Positions 40,477 through 49,493 of a DNA stretch of 64,000 nt are shown here, one piece after another (positions within the stretch are counted from its first letter, which is position 1; each line of letters begins with the position of its first letter). Below the pieces are notes generated by a model that made no database searches, was not told where the DNA came from, and worked only from the letters and a program-made list of their open reading frames with translations. Both the position numbers and the translations under genes were made by a program. Source of the DNA: Burkholderia humptydooensis (lineage in GTDB: Bacteria > Pseudomonadota > Gammaproteobacteria > Burkholderiales > Burkholderiaceae); assembly GCF_001513745.1 (NCBI RefSeq), contig NZ_CP013380.1, positions 3,596,001 through 3,660,000 on the forward strand, in the 5' to 3' direction.

Positions 40477-41082
40477 ATGATCAAACTGATCGTCGGCCTC
40501 GGCAATCCCGGGGCGGAATACACGGCGACGCGCCACAACGTGGGCTTCTGGCTCGTCGACCAGCTCGCGCGCGAAGCCGGCACGACGCTGCGCGACGAGC
40601 GGCGCTTCCACGGCTTGTACGCGAAGGCGCGCCTCTTCGGCGACGAAGTGCATCTGCTCGAGCCGCAGACGTACATGAACCGTTCCGGCCAATCGGTCGT
40701 CGCGCTCGCGCATTTCTTCAAGCTCCTGCCGAACGAAATCCTCGTCGCGCACGACGAGCTGGACTTGCCTCCCGGCACGGTCAAGCTGAAGCTCGGCGGC
40801 GGCAGCGGCGGCCACAACGGCCTGAAGGACATCTCCGCGCACCTGTCTTCGCAACAATACTGGCGGCTGCGGATCGGCATCGGCCATCCGCGCGACCTGA
40901 TTCCCGAAAGCGTGCGCGCGGGCGCGAAGCCCGATGTCGCGAACTTCGTGCTGAAGCCGCCGCGCAAGGAAGAGCAGGACGTGATCGACGCCGCGATCGA
41001 GCGCGCGCTCGCCGTGATGCCGACCATCGTCAAGGGCGAGACCGAGCGCGCGATGATGCAGTTGCATCGCAACGGCGCGTGA
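40477..41082 (+). CDS. pth: Peptidyl-tRNA hydrolase
   Basis: Pth recycles stalled peptidyl-tRNA. The 201-residue protein has the family motifs [20 protein letters not shown] (catalytic His20), the [12 protein letters not shown] segment (conserved Asn) and [30 protein letters not shown] (catalytic Asp). It follows rplY as in most proteobacteria, after a terminator. Confidence 0.98.
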   Translation: MIKLIVGLGNPGAEYTATRHNVGFWLVDQLAREAGTTLRDERRFHGLYAKARLFGDEVHLLEPQTYMNRSGQSVVALAHFFKLLPNEILVAHDELDLPPGTVKLKLGGGSGGHNGLKDISAHLSSQQYWRLRIGIGHPRDLIPESVRAGAKPDVANFVLKPPRKEEQDVIDAAIERALAVMPTIVKGETERAMMQLHRNGA

Positions 41083-41132
41083 GCCGCGCGCATCGGTTAA
41101 GCTCGTCGTTTTATCGCATCAGGAGCCACGTG

Positions 41133-42200
41133 GTGAGCCGTTACTGGAGCGACATCGTCCATCAACTCGAGCCGTACGTGCCGGGCGAGCAGCCGGCGCT
41201 CGCGCATCCCGTCAAGCTGAACACGAACGAGAATCCGTATCCGCCGTCGCCGCGCGCGGTCGACGCGATCCGGCGCGAGCTCGGCGACACGGGCGAGGCG
41301 CTGCGCCGCTATCCCGACCCCGTCGCGCGCAAGCTGCGCGAAGCGGTTGCCGCCCACCACGGGATCGCGCCCGAGCAGGTGTTCGCCGGCAACGGCTCCG
41401 ACGAAGTGCTGGCGCACGTGTTCCAAGCGCTCTTGCGGCACGACAGGCCGCTGCGCTTCCCGGACATCACGTACAGCTTCTATCCGACCTATGCGCGGCT
41501 CTATCGCGTCGAATACCAGACGGTGCCGCTCGCCGAGGATTTCTCGATCGTCGTCGACGACTATCTCGACGACGCCGGCTGCGTGCTGTTCCCGAATCCG
41601 AACGCGCCGACGGGCCGCGCGCTGCCGCTTGCCGACATCGAGCGGATCGTCGCCGCGAATCCGGGCTCGGTCGTCGTGATCGACGAGGCGTATGTCGACT
41701 TCGGCGCGGAATCGGCCGTGTCGCTGATCTCGCGCTACCCGAACCTGCTCGTCGTGCATACCGCGTCGAAGGCGCGCTCGCTCGCCGGCATGCGCGTCGG
41801 CTTCGCGTTCGGCGACGCCGCGCTGATCGACGCGCTCACGCGCGTGAAGGACAGCTTCAACTCGTACCCGCTCGACCGTCTCGCGCAGGTCGCGACGCAG
41901 GCGTCGTACGAGGACGCCGCGTGGTTCGAGGCGACGCGCAAGCAGGTGATCGCGAGCCGGGAGCGGCTCGTCGCCGCACTCGCCGCACTCGGCTTCGACA
42001 TCGTGCCGTCGGCGGCGAATTTCGTGTTCGCGCGCCATCCTCGCCACGATGCGGCGACACTTGCCACGCAACTGAAGCAGCGGGAGATTTTCGTGCGGCA
42101 CTTCAAGCTGCCGCGGATCGACCAGCATTTGCGCATCACGGTCGGCACCGACGCCGAATGCGACGCGCTCGTCGCCGCGCTGCGCGAATTGCTCGCGTAA
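41133..42200 (+). CDS. hisC: Histidinol-phosphate aminotransferase
   Basis: HisC transfers an amino group to imidazole acetol-phosphate in His synthesis. The 355-residue PLP enzyme (fold type I) has [40 protein letters not shown] and the PLP-lysine region [15 protein letters not shown]. The start is GTG 41133 (or the adjacent GTG 41130), placed seven bases after AGGAG (41121-41125). It lies apart from the main his operon, so it may be one of several HisC paralogues. Confidence 0.95.
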   Translation: MSRYWSDIVHQLEPYVPGEQPALAHPVKLNTNENPYPPSPRAVDAIRRELGDTGEALRRYPDPVARKLREAVAAHHGIAPEQVFAGNGSDEVLAHVFQALLRHDRPLRFPDITYSFYPTYARLYRVEYQTVPLAEDFSIVVDDYLDDAGCVLFPNPNAPTGRALPLADIERIVAANPGSVVVIDEAYVDFGAESAVSLISRYPNLLVVHTASKARSLAGMRVGFAFGDAALIDALTRVKDSFNSYPLDRLAQVATQASYEDAAWFEATRKQVIASRERLVAALAALGFDIVPSAANFVFARHPRHDAATLATQLKQREIFVRHFKLPRIDQHLRITVGTDAECDALVAALRELLA

Positions 42201-42333
42201 CGGGCGGCTCGCGCGGTCGACGCGCAAGCCAAAGCGATGCGGGAAAAATACGGCGGGCGGCGCATCGGCCGCCGTCATCGCGCACGGGCGGAGGGCGACG
42301 ACCCAGCCGTCGCGCCGGCCGCCGCGCGGCGCG

Positions 42334-43192
<859 letters not shown>

Positions 43193-43274
43193 TCACACGG
43201 CCATGCGCGTCATGCGCGGTCGCCGACATGGACGCACGTCGCGACTGCACGCGGCGCCTCGTTTGGAACGCGCA

Positions 43275-43901
43275 TTATTCATCATTTTCGCGTTGCAGCA
43301 AATGATAGTGGACGGCGCCCGCCTTGCCGCGCCGCGTCACCTGCCAGCCGGCGAGTGACGCATGCGCTGACGGATCGAGCAGCGCGCCCGTCTCGACGTA
43401 CAGAAAGCCGCCCGGCGCGACGAGCTCCGGCACGAGTTCGAGCGCGCGCGCGAACGCGGCCGCGTCGCCGAACGGCGGATCGACGAACACGACGTCGAAC
43501 GAGCGCGGCGCGAGGCCCGCCGCGATGCGCAGCGCGTCGGCCTCCGCGACCTCGACCGCGCGCGCGGCGAGCTTGTCCTTCAGCGCGCGCAGTTGCTGCG
43601 CGGCGCGCGGATGGCGCTCCACCATCACGACGCTCGCCGCGCCGCGCGACGCCGCCTCGAAGCCGAGCGCGCCGCTGCCCGCGAACAGGTCGAGGCAGCG
43701 CCGCCCTTCGAGATTCTGGCCGAGCCAGTTGAAGATCGTCTCGCGCACGCGGTCGGGCGTCGGACGCAGGCCGTTCAAGTCGAGCACCGGAAGCGGCGTG
43801 CGCTTCCAGTCGCCGCCGATGATGCGGATCGTGTGCGGCTTGCCGCGGCCGGCCGCTAGGGCTCGCTGCGCCTGCGGCCGCGCCGGAGAGGAACGGGACA
43901 T
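43275..43901 (-). CDS. rsmD: 16S rRNA (guanine966-N2)-methyltransferase
   Basis: RsmD methylates G966 of 16S rRNA. The 208-residue SAM enzyme has RIIGGDWK, LRPTPDRVRETIFNWL, the SAM motif DLFAGSGALGFEAASRGA and the catalytic VFVDPPFG (D/NPPF). It is upstream of coaD with 112 bases between and divergent from ftsY. This arrangement is typical. Confidence 0.96.
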   Translation of the reverse strand: MSRSSPARPQAQRALAAGRGKPHTIRIIGGDWKRTPLPVLDLNGLRPTPDRVRETIFNWLGQNLEGRRCLDLFAGSGALGFEAASRGAASVVMVERHPRAAQQLRALKDKLAARAVEVAEADALRIAAGLAPRSFDVVFVDPPFGDAAAFARALELVPELVAPGGFLYVETGALLDPSAHASLAGWQVTRRGKAGAVHYHLLQRENDE

Positions 43902-44156
43902 GCGGAAGATTCGATACGGAAGCGTTGGAAACGGAATGAACCGGCTGAAACGGCGCGATGCGCCGCGATGACGCGCACGTTACCACAAGCGGCGCGCCCG
44001 CCATGCCGCCGCCGCACGGCGAAGCGCAAGCGCCTGATAAAATGCCGGGTTTGCAGCGCGCGAACCCGCCGCATGCGCGCCGCCGGGCTCTTTTGCACGG
44101 AGCCCGGCCGGCCGGCGCACCCGGTGCCGCGCCCCGCCTCTTCCGCAAGCGAAACC

Positions 44157-45413
44157 ATGTTCAGCTTCTTCAAACGATTCAAGAAAGCGCCCGATGCCGC
44201 ACCGGCCGAGCCGCAGCCAGCGCCCGACGCGCCGCAGGACGACGCCCGCGCGCCGGCCGCGCCCGAGGCCACGCGAGTCGACGCGCCCACCGCGCCGGTC
44301 GCGCGCGCCGAAACGCCGCCCGCCTCCCCCGCCGCCGCGGCGCCGGAATCGCCGGTTGGGCAGCCGCAGCCCTCCACAGCAGCAGCAGCAGCGGCTCGCG
44401 CGAGCGCCAAGCCCGCGCCGTCCGTCGTGATGACGGTCACGCCGTCGTCGAACGGCCGCAACGGCGTCGTCGAGACGGTCGAGATCGTGCCGCCGCCCGC
44501 GCCCGAGCCGGCCGCGAAGAAATCGTGGATTGCACGGCTGAAGTCCGGCCTCGCGAAGACGAGCTCGAGCATCACGAACGTGTTCGTCAACACGAAGATC
44601 GACGACGCACTCTACGAGGAACTCGAGACGGCGCTACTGATGTCCGACGCCGGCATCGACGCGACCGAGCATCTGCTCGGCGCGCTGCGCGAGAAGGTGC
44701 GCACGGGCCGCCTCACCGATCCGCAACAGGTGAAGGACGCGCTGCGCGGCCTGCTCGTCGATCTGCTGACGCCGCTCGAGAAGTCGCTCGTGCTCGGCCG
44801 CGCGCAGCCGCTCGTGATGATGATCGCGGGCGTGAATGGCGCGGGCAAGACGACGAGCATCGGCAAGCTCGCGAAGCATCTGCAGAGCTTCAATCAGTCG
44901 GTGCTGCTCGCCGCGGGCGACACGTTCCGCGCGGCCGCGCGCGAGCAGCTCGCGATCTGGGGCGAGCGCAACAACGTGACCGTCGTCCAGCAGGAAAGCG
45001 GCGATCCGGCCGCGGTGATCTTCGATGCGGTCAGCGCCGCGCGCGCGCGCAACATCGACGTGATGATGGCCGACACCGCGGGCCGCCTGCCGACGCAGTT
45101 GCATCTGATGGAAGAGCTCCGGAAGGTGAAGCGCGTGATCGGCAAGGCGCACGACGGCGCGCCGCACGAGGTGCTGCTCGTCATCGACGCGAACACCGGC
45201 CAGAACGCGCTCGCGCAGGTGAAGGCGTTCGACGACACGCTCGGCCTCACGGGCCTCATCGTCACGAAGCTCGACGGCACCGCGAAGGGAGGCATCCTCG
45301 CCGCGATCGCGCGTCAGCGGCCGATTCCCGTGTACTTCATCGGCGTCGGCGAGAAGGTCGAGGATCTGCAACCGTTCAGCGCGGAGGAATTCGCGGACGC
45401 GTTGCTCGGATAA
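44157..45413 (+). CDS. ftsY: Signal recognition particle receptor FtsY
   Basis: FtsY docks SRP-ribosome complexes at the membrane. The 418-residue GTPase has an Ala/Pro-rich acidic N-terminal A region (1-125), then the N domain and G domain: [14 protein letters not shown] (G1), DTFRAAAREQL, MADTAGR (G3) and TKLDGTAKGG (G4). It is divergent from rsmD, the standard arrangement. Confidence 0.97.
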   Translation: MFSFFKRFKKAPDAAPAEPQPAPDAPQDDARAPAAPEATRVDAPTAPVARAETPPASPAAAAPESPVGQPQPSTAAAAAARASAKPAPSVVMTVTPSSNGRNGVVETVEIVPPPAPEPAAKKSWIARLKSGLAKTSSSITNVFVNTKIDDALYEELETALLMSDAGIDATEHLLGALREKVRTGRLTDPQQVKDALRGLLVDLLTPLEKSLVLGRAQPLVMMIAGVNGAGKTTSIGKLAKHLQSFNQSVLLAAGDTFRAAAREQLAIWGERNNVTVVQQESGDPAAVIFDAVSAARARNIDVMMADTAGRLPTQLHLMEELRKVKRVIGKAHDGAPHEVLLVIDANTGQNALAQVKAFDDTLGLTGLIVTKLDGTAKGGILAAIARQRPIPVYFIGVGEKVEDLQPFSAEEFADALLG

Positions 45414-45461
45414 GCCGGGCAGCCGATCCCTCTGGCGGGACGCAGCCGCCGCCGTGAAAAG

Positions 45462-45542
45462 GGGCGCCTTGCCGAACCGCACGTCAACGTCGGGCCCGAT
45501 GCCCGGCGTCTGGCGGCGCGGTTCGGCAAGGCGCCCGTTTTT
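45462..45542. terminator. Bidirectional terminator between ftsY and maiA
   Basis: Perfect 19-base arms at 45462-45480 and 45518-45536 enclose a 37-base loop that itself can pair (CGGGC/GCCCG). T5 follows on the plus strand, and AAAA precedes the left arm (a T-run on the minus strand). It serves two convergent genes. Confidence 0.88.
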
Positions 45543-45567
45543 CATCGGCGCGCCGCCGATGCCGCGC

Positions 45568-46212
45568 TCACTCGGCGTCCGGCTGCGCGGCGGGCGCGGC
45601 CGCCTTGAACGCGTCGAGCGTCATCGCATGATCGTGGATGCGCTGAATCGTCGGAAACCGCTCGAGGCCGATCGAGAAGCGCTGCGCGTTGAACACCTGC
45701 GGCACGACGCACAGATCGGCGAGCGTCGGCGCATCGCCGAAGCACAGCTTGCCCGCGCGCGGATCGCTCGACAGACGCGCTTCGAGCGACTTGAAGCCGT
45801 CCTCGATCCAGTGGCGATACCACGCGTCCTTCGCGTAGTCGTCAACCTGCAACGTGTGCTTCAGATACTTCAGCACGCGCAGGTTGTTCAGCGGATGAAT
45901 CTCGCAGGCGACCTGCAGCGCGATCGCGCGCACGTAAGCGCGGTCGACGGGCGCCTTCGGCAACAGCGGCACGTCCGGATACGCTTCGTCGAGGTATTCG
46001 ACGATCGCGAGCGACTGCTGCAGCGGCGAATCGCCGTCGATGAGCGTCGGCACGAGCGCGTCGGGGTTGAGCGCGCGATAGTCGTCCGTCAGTTGCTGGC
46101 CGCCGTCGCGCAGCAGATGCACGGGCACGTAATCGAACGGCAGTTTCTTCAGATGCAGCGCGATGCGCACGCGAAACGCCGCCGAACTGCGGAAATAGCT
46201 ATATAGCTTCAT
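45568..46212 (-). CDS. maiA: Maleylacetoacetate isomerase
   Basis: MaiA, a zeta-class glutathione S-transferase, isomerises maleylacetoacetate in tyrosine degradation. The 214-residue protein has the N-terminal active-site motif YSYFRSSAAFRVRIAL (SSCxWRVRIAL type; the usual Cys reads Ala here), VPTLIDGD, QSLAIVEYLDE and the helical C-terminal domain. No other tyrosine-degradation genes are in the window. Given the altered position, maleylpyruvate or another isomerase role is possible. Confidence 0.88.
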   Translation of the reverse strand: MKLYSYFRSSAAFRVRIALHLKKLPFDYVPVHLLRDGGQQLTDDYRALNPDALVPTLIDGDSPLQQSLAIVEYLDEAYPDVPLLPKAPVDRAYVRAIALQVACEIHPLNNLRVLKYLKHTLQVDDYAKDAWYRHWIEDGFKSLEARLSSDPRAGKLCFGDAPTLADLCVVPQVFNAQRFSIGLERFPTIQRIHDHAMTLDAFKAAAPAAQPDAE

Positions 46213-46381
46213 CAATGTCCCTCCATGTCTCGATCGTCGATCTTCTCGCCGGCGCTCGGGCGCGACGGGCGGCGCGCGCCGCGAAGCCGCCGGGCGGGCG
46301 TTCGAGCGCTTCGTCACGCCGAACGCCGCGGCAACGGCCGCAAGTGTAACGCGGCGCGCCGGTTCGCGCGGCCGATCCGGC

Positions 46382-46427
46382 GGCACTTTGCTGGTGCGCA
46401 ACTGCGGCAATGCACGCTTCGCGTGCG
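46382..46427 (+). promoter_or_regulatory. Two tandem NtrC-like enhancer sites upstream of nirB
   Basis: GCAC-N7-GTGC occurs at 46383-46397 and again at 46412-46426, in the second case as TGCAC-N7-GTGCG. The dyad centres are 29 bases apart, about three helical turns, the arrangement of strong NtrC enhancers. They lie roughly 130-160 bases before the predicted sigma-54 start. Confidence 0.6.
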
Positions 46428-46523
46428 AAATGGCGCATCGGCCGTGTGCCGGCGCACCACGCGCGCGCGCACGATTGCCGCGCGATCGGCCGGCCGCCTT
46501 CTAAATAGCGGCCAAATAAAAAG

Positions 46524-46539
46524 TGGCATGGCAATTGCT
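46524..46539 (+). promoter_or_regulatory. Sigma-54 (-24/-12) promoter of nirB
   Basis: TGGCATGGCAATTGCT has GG at 46525-46526 and GC at 46537-46538 with the required 10-base gap, and matches TGGCAC-N5-TTGCW except for one base. The predicted start is near 46550, 48 bases before the nirB ATG. Confidence 0.72.
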
Positions 46540-46597
46540 GTTTTCCGTCCATCGAACATGGGCCCCCACGACAAGCGGCCCGGTCAGGAGATCCCCG

Positions 46598-49042
46598 ATG
46601 CGGAAGATGAAGCTGGTGATGGTCGGCAACGGCATGGCCGGAGTGCGCACGCTCGAAGAGTTGCTCAAGCTCGCGCCCGATTTGTACGACGTGACGGTAT
46701 TCGGCGCCGAACCGCATCCGAACTACAACCGGATCCTGCTGTCTCCCGTGCTCGCGGGCGAGCAGACGCTCGAGCAGATCGTCCTCAACGATTACGCGTG
46801 GTACGAATCGCACGGCATCACGCTCCACGTCGGCAAGCAGATCGTGAAGATCGATCGCGTGAAGCGCATCGTGATCGCCGAGGACGGCACCGAGGCCGCG
46901 TACGACCGGCTGCTGCTCGCGACCGGCTCGACTCCGTTCATGCTGCCGATTCCGGGCGCGGATCTCGACGGCGTGCTCGGCTATCGCGACATCGCGGACA
47001 CGCAGGCGATGATCGACGCCGCCGCGCGGCACACGCACGCGGTCGTGATCGGCGGCGGCCTGCTCGGCCTCGAGGCGGCGAACGGCCTGAAGCTGCGCGG
47101 GATGAGCGTGACGGTCGTGCACCTCGCGCCGACGCTGCTCGAGCGCCAGCTCGACGCGAAGGCGGGCGGCCTGCTGCGCGCGTCGCTGGAGGCGCGCGGC
47201 CTGACATTTCTGATGCCGAAGGAAACGCAGGCGCTCGTCGGCGACGACAGCGGCCGCGTGCGCGCGGTGCGCTTCAAGGATGGCGAGGAATGCAAGGCCG
47301 ATCTCGTCGTGATGGCGGTCGGCATTCGCCCGAACACGGCGCTCGCCGAAAGCGCGGGCCTCTATTGCAACCGCGGGATCGTCGTGAGCGACACGATGCA
47401 GACCTACGATCCGCGCATCTACGCGGTCGGCGAATGCGTGAGCCATCGCGGCATCGCGTACGGCCTCGTCGCGCCGCTCTTCGAGCAGGCGAAGGTCGCG
47501 GCGAACCATCTCGCGCAATTCGGCATCGGCCGCTACACGGGCTCGGTGACGTCGACGAAACTCAAGGTCACGGGCATCGATCTGTTCTCCGCGGGCGACT
47601 TCCTCGGCGGCGGCGACACGGAGGACATCACGCTGTCCGATCCGATCGCGGGCGTCTACAAGAAGCTCGTGATCAAGGACGACAAGATCGTCGGCGCCTG
47701 CCTGTACGGCGACACGGCGGACGGCGCGTGGTACTTCAAGCTGCTGCGCGAGGGCCGCAACATCGCCGACATCCGCGACACGCTGATGTTCGGCGAGACG
47801 GGTCTCGGCGACACCGGCCACAGCGGCGAGACGCGCGCGATGGCGATGGCCGACGACGCCGAGGTGTGCGGCTGCAACGGCGTGTGCAAGGGCACGATCG
47901 TCACGGCGATCAAGGAGAAAGGCATCTTCACGCTCGACGACGTGCGCAAGCACACGAAGGCGTCCGCGTCGTGCGGCTCGTGCACGGGCCTCGTCGAGCA
48001 GATCCTGATGTCGACGCTGGGCGGCGACTACTCGGCGTCGCCGAAGGCGAAGTCCGTATGCGGCTGCACCGATCATACGCATGCCGAAGTACGCACGGCG
48101 ATCCGCGAGCACAAGCTGCTGTCGGTGCCGGACGCGATGCGCTTTCTCGAATGGCGCACGCCGAACGGCTGCTCGAGCTGCCGCCCGGCGCTCAACTACT
48201 ACTGCATCAGCACGTGGCCGCACGACGCGAAGGACGATCCGCAGTCGCGCTTCATCAACGAGCGCGCGCACGCGAACATCCAGAAGGACGGCACGTATTC
48301 GGTCGTGCCGCGGATGTGGGGCGGCGTGACGAGCGCCGGCGAGCTGCGCCGCATCGCCGACGTCGTCGACAAATACGCGATCCCGACCGTCAAGGTGACG
48401 GGCGGCCAGCGCATCGATCTGCTCGGCGTGAAGAAGGAGGATCTGCCCGGCGTGTGGCGCGACCTCGGCATGCCGAGCGGCCACGCGTATGCGAAGGCGC
48501 TGCGCACTGTGAAGACCTGCGTCGGCTCCGAATGGTGCCGCTTCGGCACGCAGGATTCGACGCTGATGGGCCAGCAGCTCGAGCGCGCGCTGTGGCGGAT
48601 GTACGCGCCGCACAAGGTGAAGCTCGCGGTGTCCGGCTGCCCGCGCAACTGCGCGGAATCGGGGATCAAGGACGTCGGCGTGATCGGCGTCGATTCGGGC
48701 TGGGAGATCTACGTCGGCGGCAACGGCGGAATCAAGACCGAGGTCGCGCAGTTCTTCTGCAAGGTGAAGACGCACGAAGAAGTGCTCGAATACGCGGGCG
48801 CGTTCCTGCAACTGTATCGCGAGGAAGGCTGGTATCTCGAGCGCACCGTGCACTACCTCGAGCGCGTCGGCCTCGACCACGTGAAGGCGCGCGTGCTCGA
48901 CGACGCCGGGAACCGCCGCGCGCTGTGGGAGCGGCTGCAGTTCGCGCTGAAGGACGAGCCGGACCCGTGGCACGACACGCAGGACGCGCAGGTCGATCTG
49001 CGCCAGTTCATCCCGATCGCGGTGGCCCCCGCCGATGCGTGA
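46598..49042 (+). CDS. nirB: Assimilatory nitrite reductase [NAD(P)H] large subunit
   Basis: NirB reduces nitrite to ammonium in the cytoplasm. The 814-residue protein has an FAD/NAD(P) reductase module (VMVGNGMAGVRTLEELL at the start; VVIGGGLLGLEAANGL near residue 150), BFD-type [2Fe-2S] segments (CGCNGVCKG...CGSCTGLV; CGCTDHTH), and the sirohaem/[4Fe-4S] reductase half with C-x5-C (CVGSEWC) and CPRNC in SGCPRNCAESGIKD. ATG 46598 is seven bases after AGGAG. It begins the operon nirB-nirD-nasA-ybiB. Confidence 0.97.
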   Translation: MRKMKLVMVGNGMAGVRTLEELLKLAPDLYDVTVFGAEPHPNYNRILLSPVLAGEQTLEQIVLNDYAWYESHGITLHVGKQIVKIDRVKRIVIAEDGTEAAYDRLLLATGSTPFMLPIPGADLDGVLGYRDIADTQAMIDAAARHTHAVVIGGGLLGLEAANGLKLRGMSVTVVHLAPTLLERQLDAKAGGLLRASLEARGLTFLMPKETQALVGDDSGRVRAVRFKDGEECKADLVVMAVGIRPNTALAESAGLYCNRGIVVSDTMQTYDPRIYAVGECVSHRGIAYGLVAPLFEQAKVAANHLAQFGIGRYTGSVTSTKLKVTGIDLFSAGDFLGGGDTEDITLSDPIAGVYKKLVIKDDKIVGACLYGDTADGAWYFKLLREGRNIADIRDTLMFGETGLGDTGHSGETRAMAMADDAEVCGCNGVCKGTIVTAIKEKGIFTLDDVRKHTKASASCGSCTGLVEQILMSTLGGDYSASPKAKSVCGCTDHTHAEVRTAIREHKLLSVPDAMRFLEWRTPNGCSSCRPALNYYCISTWPHDAKDDPQSRFINERAHANIQKDGTYSVVPRMWGGVTSAGELRRIADVVDKYAIPTVKVTGGQRIDLLGVKKEDLPGVWRDLGMPSGHAYAKALRTVKTCVGSEWCRFGTQDSTLMGQQLERALWRMYAPHKVKLAVSGCPRNCAESGIKDVGVIGVDSGWEIYVGGNGGIKTEVAQFFCKVKTHEEVLEYAGAFLQLYREEGWYLERTVHYLERVGLDHVKARVLDDAGNRRALWERLQFALKDEPDPWHDTQDAQVDLRQFIPIAVAPADA

Positions 49043-49097
49043 TGCGCCGCGCATCGCGCCGCCCACGAGCCCCGTCAATCAACCAGGAATTCGAATC

Positions 49098-49493
49098 ATG
49101 TCCGCCACGCAACCCGAATGGATCGCCGTCTGCCAACTGGACGACATCCCGCCGCTCGGCGCACGCGTTCTCACGCGGGCCGCCGGCGCGCCGATCGCCC
49201 TCTTTCGCACCGCGAGCGACGCGGTGTTCGCGCTCCTCGATCGCTGCCCGCACAAGGGCGGCCCGCTGTCGCAGGGGATCGTCCACGGCGAGCAGGTCAC
49301 GTGTCCGCTGCACGGCTTCAATGTCGCGTTCGCGAGCGGCTGCGCGCTGCCGCCCGACGAAGGCTGCACGACCGTCTTCAGCGTGAAGCGCGACGGCGGC
49401 GCGGTGCTGCTCGCGCGCACCGAGCTCGCGACGCTCGGCGTCGACGATGCGTCGCAGCCGGCGCCGCTCGCATCGCCGGGCGCCGCCACATGA
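49098..49493 (+). CDS. nirD: Nitrite reductase small subunit
   Basis: This 131-residue Rieske-like protein has CPHKGGPLSQG and CPLHGFNV, i.e. the two Cys-x-His pairs of a [2Fe-2S] Rieske cluster are complete (C-P-H and C-P-L-H). It partners NirB. Its TGA overlaps the nasA ATG (ATGA), showing translational coupling. Confidence 0.95.
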   Translation: MSATQPEWIAVCQLDDIPPLGARVLTRAAGAPIALFRTASDAVFALLDRCPHKGGPLSQGIVHGEQVTCPLHGFNVAFASGCALPPDEGCTTVFSVKRDGGAVLLARTELATLGVDDASQPAPLASPGAAT

